A stretch of DNA of 64,000 bases from Geomonas oryzae. GTDB taxonomy: Bacteria; Desulfobacterota; Desulfuromonadia; Geobacterales; Geobacteraceae. The DNA lies in contig NZ_RAHW01000009.1 of NCBI RefSeq assembly GCF_004117875.1, positions 62,001 through 126,000 of the forward strand, read 5' to 3'. The notes below the pieces were generated by a model that made no database searches, was not told the origin of the DNA, and saw only the letters and a list, made by a program, of their open reading frames with translations. Shown here in pieces: positions 60,195 to 64,000 of the stretch; positions within the stretch are counted from its first letter, which is position 1; each line of letters begins with the position of its first letter. Position numbers and translations under genes: made by a program.

Positions 60195-62651
60195 TTACGG
60201 TGAATATTCTTTCCAGAAAACCCCCGCCTCCGAATTGAACTTCGTTATGCCGTCGGAGTCCTGCATGCTGCCGGTAAAAGCGCCATCGTCTTCCCAGACG
60301 ATCCCTTCCGGCATGAGCACCCTCGCCACCACGGTCCTGCCGGAAATCGACTTCGAGCCAAGCCGCCTGGTCTTCCCGGCCTTGCTCTTTTCATAGACCT
60401 TCACGATGCAGCTCGCGTTTGCAGGTGTCCCTCCTTCACCTTCTGCGACAAAGGTGTAGATGCCTTCCGAGGTCTTTTCGACGATTGCCTCCTCGGCATG
60501 ATCGGGTGTCTTGACGACGATGGGGGACAGCTTCTGCTCGCGCCGCGACTCGTTGCGGGAAAGCGGCCTGCTTCGTTTCGACCGCGGGTAATCCCTGAAA
60601 AGAACCGTGAGCTTCAAATCGCCGGCACTTTGCACGATGACTTTCAGGTCGCCATAGATGATAGGCAATACAAGCCCTTTATCCTCCGCAGGCTTCGGTT
60701 TTTGGGCGACCGGTTCCGCAGGTTTTGCAACCGCTTTCGGAGGCGGCGGTTCCTGTTTTGACGCCTGGCCGGGGGGCGAACCGGAAACGGCAGCAGTCCT
60801 GACCTGGGCGAGGCGTGTCTTGCGCTCCAGCGCGGCAACCCGTTCCCGTTCAGCTTTCTCGGCGGCCATCCGCTCCCGTTCCCGGGCAAGACGTTCCGCT
60901 TCCGCCTTTTGTGCCGCCTTCTTCTCCTGTTCCGCCCTCCATCGTTCCTGCTGCGCCTGCTCGGCCTGTCTCTTCTTCTCGACCGCAGCAAGCCGCTCCC
61001 GCTCAAGCTTCTCGGCGGCAACCCGCTCGCGTTCACGGGCTAAGCGCTCCGCTTCCGCCTTCTGTGCCGCTTTTCTCACCTGCTCCGCCTTCAACCTTTC
61101 CTGAAGCGCCTGCTCGGCCTGTTTCTTCTTCTCGAGAGCGGCCATCCGCTCCCGCTCCATCTTCTCGGCGGCGGCGCGCTCCCGCTCACGGATTAAGCGT
61201 TCCGCTTCCGCCTTCTGAGCCGCCTTTCTCTCCTGGTCCGCCTTCTTCTTTTCCTGCAACGCCTGTTCGGCGGCTTTCTTCTTCTCGAGGGCGGCAACGC
61301 GCTCCCGCTCCGTCTTCTCGGCGGCTATCCGCTCGCGCTCGCGGGCGAGACGCTCCGCCTCCGCCTTCTGTGCCGCCTTTCTCTCCTGTTCCGCCCTCAG
61401 CCGTTCCTGCAAAGCAAGCGCTTCGATCTTCTTTTTCTGTGCTGCGGCGATCCGCTCCTGCTCGGCCTGTTCGGCAGCCGCCCGCTTGCGCATCCGGGCC
61501 AGCCGCTCTTTTTCCTCTCGCTCCGCGGCCCTCAACTCCTGTTCGGCCAGGCGTTTTTGCAACTCCTGCTCTTCTTCCCTTTTCCTCTCCGCCGCCGCCA
61601 AGCGTTCCAAAGCTGCTTTTTCTTCAGCGCGCTCGCGTGCGAGCTTTTCCTGCAGAGCACGTTCCGCGATCCGTTGCTCCTGTTCCCGCCTGGTCCGCTC
61701 GCGTCGCGCCAGCTCGCCCTTTTGGGCTCGATCTGAAGCGGCCAGGCGCTCCTTTTCGGCTTTTTCCTCCGCAACGCGTTCACGTTCCCGGGCGAAACGT
61801 TCCTGCTCCGCCAACGCCGCAGCTTTTCGCTCCCGCTCCGCCATCCTCTTATCCAGCAGTGCCTGCTCGGCGCGCTTTTTCAGAATCGCCGCGGCACGCT
61901 CCTTTTCCGCCTTTTCCGCGGCAGCCAGCTCCTTCTCCCGGGCAAGCCTCTGCCTCCGTTCGCGTTCCGCGGCCTTGCGCTCCTCGGCGGCCTTTTTCCG
62001 CTCCTGTGCCTGCTTTTCCTTACGCTGCCTTTCGGCTGCCTTGCGTTCCTCTATCGCCTGGGCCTTAGCGGCAGCCGCCGCGCGTTCGGCTTCTTTTTGT
62101 TCCGCATCGGCGTCTATAGCCGGAGTCTCGTCCTCGGTCGTTGCTGCAGCCTGCTCTTCGTCCTCTTCATCATCGGCGGATTTCCCGGTCAGTGCGGCGA
62201 CCTTCTTAGGCTCAGGAGGCGGCGCTTTCCGCAACAGCGCTTTTTTCACCGCCACCGGCGTGGTCAAAACCTCCATCGCCGGCTCAGCATCAGAAGCATC
62301 CTGCTGCAAGAGAGGGGGTGCGGATGCCGGCGGAGCCGCCGCCGTTTCAGGCGCGGCGGGTTCAGGAGCGGCCACTTCGATTTTTTCTGACGAATCGACC
62401 GCCGGAACGGCATCGGGGGGCGCAGCCTGCGAAGCCTTTGTAACATCGGGAGCAGGTGGTACTTCGGATGGAATAGACGAAGCGGAAAGCCAGAGGATGT
62501 CGAACCTCGCGGTGTTGCCGGTCTGGGGATAATAGATGGAGGTGACCGACGCCATGGCGATAAGCAGCGTGTGCACGGCAACCGATCCCAAAATGGCCCA
62601 CCACACGTCTTGTCGCGCTACCCTTCTTGTGAGCCAGACACGGTCTTCCAT
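60195..62651 (-). CDS. TonB-like inner-membrane protein with long coiled coil
   Basis: 818 residues from the ATG at 62651 (GGGGAACT); a GTG at 62675 with a better ribosome site is the alternative. A single N-terminal helix (about 16-39), a Pro/Ala/Glu-rich linker, then a coiled coil (about 160-600) rich in Glu, Arg, Lys and Ala. It includes a 51-residue tandem repeat (AAQKAEAERLARERERxAAE), four copies at 60783-61394. The beta-rich C-terminal domain (about 640-818) carries VLPIIYGDLKVIVQSAGDLK. Periplasm-spanning. The partner is not known. Confidence 0.75.
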   Translation of the reverse strand: MEDRVWLTRRVARQDVWWAILGSVAVHTLLIAMASVTSIYYPQTGNTARFDILWLSASSIPSEVPPAPDVTKASQAAPPDAVPAVDSSEKIEVAAPEPAAPETAAAPPASAPPLLQQDASDAEPAMEVLTTPVAVKKALLRKAPPPEPKKVAALTGKSADDEEDEEQAAATTEDETPAIDADAEQKEAERAAAAAKAQAIEERKAAERQRKEKQAQERKKAAEERKAAERERRQRLAREKELAAAEKAEKERAAAILKKRAEQALLDKRMAERERKAAALAEQERFARERERVAEEKAEKERLAASDRAQKGELARRERTRREQEQRIAERALQEKLARERAEEKAALERLAAAERKREEEQELQKRLAEQELRAAEREEKERLARMRKRAAAEQAEQERIAAAQKKKIEALALQERLRAEQERKAAQKAEAERLARERERIAAEKTERERVAALEKKKAAEQALQEKKKADQERKAAQKAEAERLIRERERAAAEKMERERMAALEKKKQAEQALQERLKAEQVRKAAQKAEAERLARERERVAAEKLERERLAAVEKKRQAEQAQQERWRAEQEKKAAQKAEAERLARERERMAAEKAERERVAALERKTRLAQVRTAAVSGSPPGQASKQEPPPPKAVAKPAEPVAQKPKPAEDKGLVLPIIYGDLKVIVQSAGDLKLTVLFRDYPRSKRSRPLSRNESRREQKLSPIVVKTPDHAEEAIVEKTSEGIYTFVAEGEGGTPANASCIVKVYEKSKAGKTRRLGSKSISGRTVVARVLMPEGIVWEDDGAFTGSMQDSDGITKFNSEAGVFWKEYSP
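60783..61394 (-). repeat. 153-bp tandem repeat inside the TonB-like gene
   Basis: Four copies of a 51-codon unit starting AEQERKAAQK, AEQVRKAAQK or AEQEKKAAQK and ending near QALQERLK. Copy 4 is partial. Copy number is likely to vary between strains. Confidence 0.65.
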
Positions 62652-62708
62652 AGTTCCCCGCAGCCAAGGTGCCACCGTTTTCCCTTCCCCCACTACTAGC
62701 GTGTCACC

Positions 62709-64000
62709 TCAAGCAGGTTCTTTCTTGTCGTCTACGATGACCGGCGTTACGGCACGGTACCTGTCGATGAGATCCCTGTACTGCGGGATGTTCTTAACGA
62801 AGATGTTGGCAGCTTCGTCCGCGTAGATGAGCTTCCAGTCCTTGTTCAGCAACAAGTAACGCGACAGGTGCGAATTCGCCTCGAAGATGACCCAGGTGAT
62901 GCCGTATTTCTCGAAAACCTTTTCCCATCCCTGCTGGAATGCGGTCACCTGACGAAATTCCTTAAGACGCTCGGCACCGTACATATCGAGCCTGCCGTCG
63001 ATGAACACCTTGTATGACGGCGCGGCGGCATAGATCAGGTAGTCCCCGAATTCGTCGCTGTTGAACATGTTGCCGACGATGCGCTCTCTCTTTATGAACT
63101 CGGTTGCCGCCACCGGCTTGGTCTTCGGTTCGAAACCGTAGGCGATCCTCCCTGTGACGGCGAAATAAACGACAAGAACCACCGAAGCGGCAGGCCAGAG
63201 ATACCTCATGGCCGTGGCATCGAGTCTGGAAATGTTTCTGGAGCGCCTTTCCATGAAACGGGAGAAGGGCGTGTCCCTCTCACGGAGTCCCTCGTTCAGC
63301 AATCGCGAAAGGATGCGTGCGGCAACGATGGCAAAGAGCGGGATGTATCGTGCGGAATAAAGTGACATGTGCAGGAAAAGAGCGATCAAAAGCACGTCGA
63401 AAACGTCGAGCTTTTTCCTGGACCAGGCAAAAGCGGCAAACAAGAGTATCAGGTAGAGTTCGAATCCCTTTGCGTACCGCTCGTGAAAATTCGGAGACAT
63501 GAATTCGGATATGGAATCCATGAGGTATCCCGACGAGGTGAGCTTGAAGGGGAAAAGCAGTATGTCGTAACCGTAAGGGTTTACCACGGTAATCGCCAAA
63601 CAGAGAGCGGCGGCCACTGAAAGCCCCTTAAGCCTTGCCAGCGCCTTTTGCCGATCACAGCCGGAGCGGAGCGCTTGGAAGGCGTTACCTGCGAGGAAGA
63701 CGGAAAGCAGGATGAAGCCCCCCATGAAGCCGCCGTGGAGGTTCACCCACAAAAGCATGAGCAGAGGAAGTACGTAGAGCAGGTTCCGGTCCTTGTACTG
63801 GTAAAGACAAAGGATGTGATACCACGCAAGGGTGAGTGGTAAGGAAAAGATGTGCGGCCTTGCGAGCCAGTGCAGTCCGGAAGATGCGCTAGCCAATATC
63901 ACCACCGCGAGCGAAATGAGGATGTTCCTGTCGCTTGCATGGATCGTTTCGAAGAGCAGCATGGCGGTAAGGGCGATGAAAAAGCTGAAGAAGACGACGA
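62709..64000 (-). CDS. polytopic membrane protein (GT-C-like), 5' end outside window
   Basis: At least 430 residues; the frame continues past the right edge as VVFFSFFIALTA. About nine helices in the first two thirds (VILASASSGLHWLARPHIFS, LLMLLWVNLHGGFMGGFILL), then a soluble C-terminal domain with YKVFIDGRLDMYG and WVIFEANSHLSRYLL. This arrangement is common in GT-C/glycosyltransferase-39-like membrane proteins, but the catalytic Asp cannot be identified here. Located at the end of the exopolysaccharide locus; its stop is 57 bp before the TonB-like gene. Confidence 0.7.
   Translation of the reverse strand, partial: VVFFSFFIALTAMLLFETIHASDRNILISLAVVILASASSGLHWLARPHIFSLPLTLAWYHILCLYQYKDRNLLYVLPLLMLLWVNLHGGFMGGFILLSVFLAGNAFQALRSGCDRQKALARLKGLSVAAALCLAITVVNPYGYDILLFPFKLTSSGYLMDSISEFMSPNFHERYAKGFELYLILLFAAFAWSRKKLDVFDVLLIALFLHMSLYSARYIPLFAIVAARILSRLLNEGLRERDTPFSRFMERRSRNISRLDATAMRYLWPAASVVLVVYFAVTGRIAYGFEPKTKPVAATEFIKRERIVGNMFNSDEFGDYLIYAAAPSYKVFIDGRLDMYGAERLKEFRQVTAFQQGWEKVFEKYGITWVIFEANSHLSRYLLLNKDWKLIYADEAANIFVKNIPQYRDLIDRYRAVTPVIVDDKKEPA

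Noticed and set aside
60815-62532. Long plus-strand ORFs (417 and 348 aa), Ser/Pro-rich or Cys/Ser-rich
   Set aside because: Mirror image of the repetitive coiled-coil gene on the minus strand.

Overview
The window comes from a high-GC deltaproteobacterium, most likely of the Geobacteraceae (Geobacter / Citrifermentans / Geomonas group). The pointers are a secreted multiheme c-type cytochrome with ten haem motifs, very large hybrid histidine kinases, a GEMM-I riboswitch of the type common in Geobacter, a GAF-domain PtsP, a glycyl-radical enzyme with its activase, and the mreB / heptose / PpiD / purC housekeeping block. No tRNA, rRNA or CRISPR array was seen.

Layout. 1-11.4 kb: the start of a HybB/NrfD-like membrane subunit (cut by the window edge), a small secreted protein, a deca-haem cytochrome, then a tightly overlapping sensory operon (cheR, NMT1-type binding lipoprotein, 1370-aa hybrid kinase with four receiver domains, REC-PAS-kinase-REC). 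11.7-16.5 kb: DUF1653, then slyX, a ferredoxin-domain aldo/keto reductase, a glycyl-radical activase and a glycyl-radical dehydratase whose active-site positions fit trans-4-hydroxyproline dehydratase (HypD). 16.7-37.1 kb: core genes, including a TSUP transporter, gmhB, gmhA, a GT2, mreB, ppiD, purC, a flavin reductase-like protein, TPR, ptsP, two YtxH proteins, a PrsA-type foldase, ferritin, a GT2, slipin and a sigma-54 response regulator.

37.143-43.152 kb is the most unusual part. It is a complete 6,010-bp mobile element with TGTC termini, three TnsB-like ~20-bp sites at each end (spaced on the left, tandem on the right) and a perfect 5-bp target duplication (GTCTC). It carries no transposase and no integron integrase. 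Almost all of its cargo is an integron-type cassette array on the minus strand: about nine cassettes separated by attC-like sites, with about twelve small ORFs, mostly secreted, lipoprotein or membrane proteins of unknown function. It sits six bases beyond the stop codon of the sigma-54 regulator, and a ~22-copy 21-bp minisatellite lies just outside its right end.

43.9-64 kb is an exopolysaccharide locus: Wzz-type protein, degenerate BY-kinase-like ATPase, glycosyltransferases, Wzy/ligase, MurJ-like flippase, polysaccharide deacetylase, PAP2 enzyme, a long coiled-coil TonB-like protein and a membrane protein. Two secreted proteins within it (an fn3 protein and a beta-helix protein) are read from a leader carrying a GEMM-I riboswitch. 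Ungapped alignment puts A at the specificity position, suggesting cyclic AMP-GMP rather than c-di-GMP. The locus therefore appears to couple surface-polysaccharide production to dinucleotide signalling.
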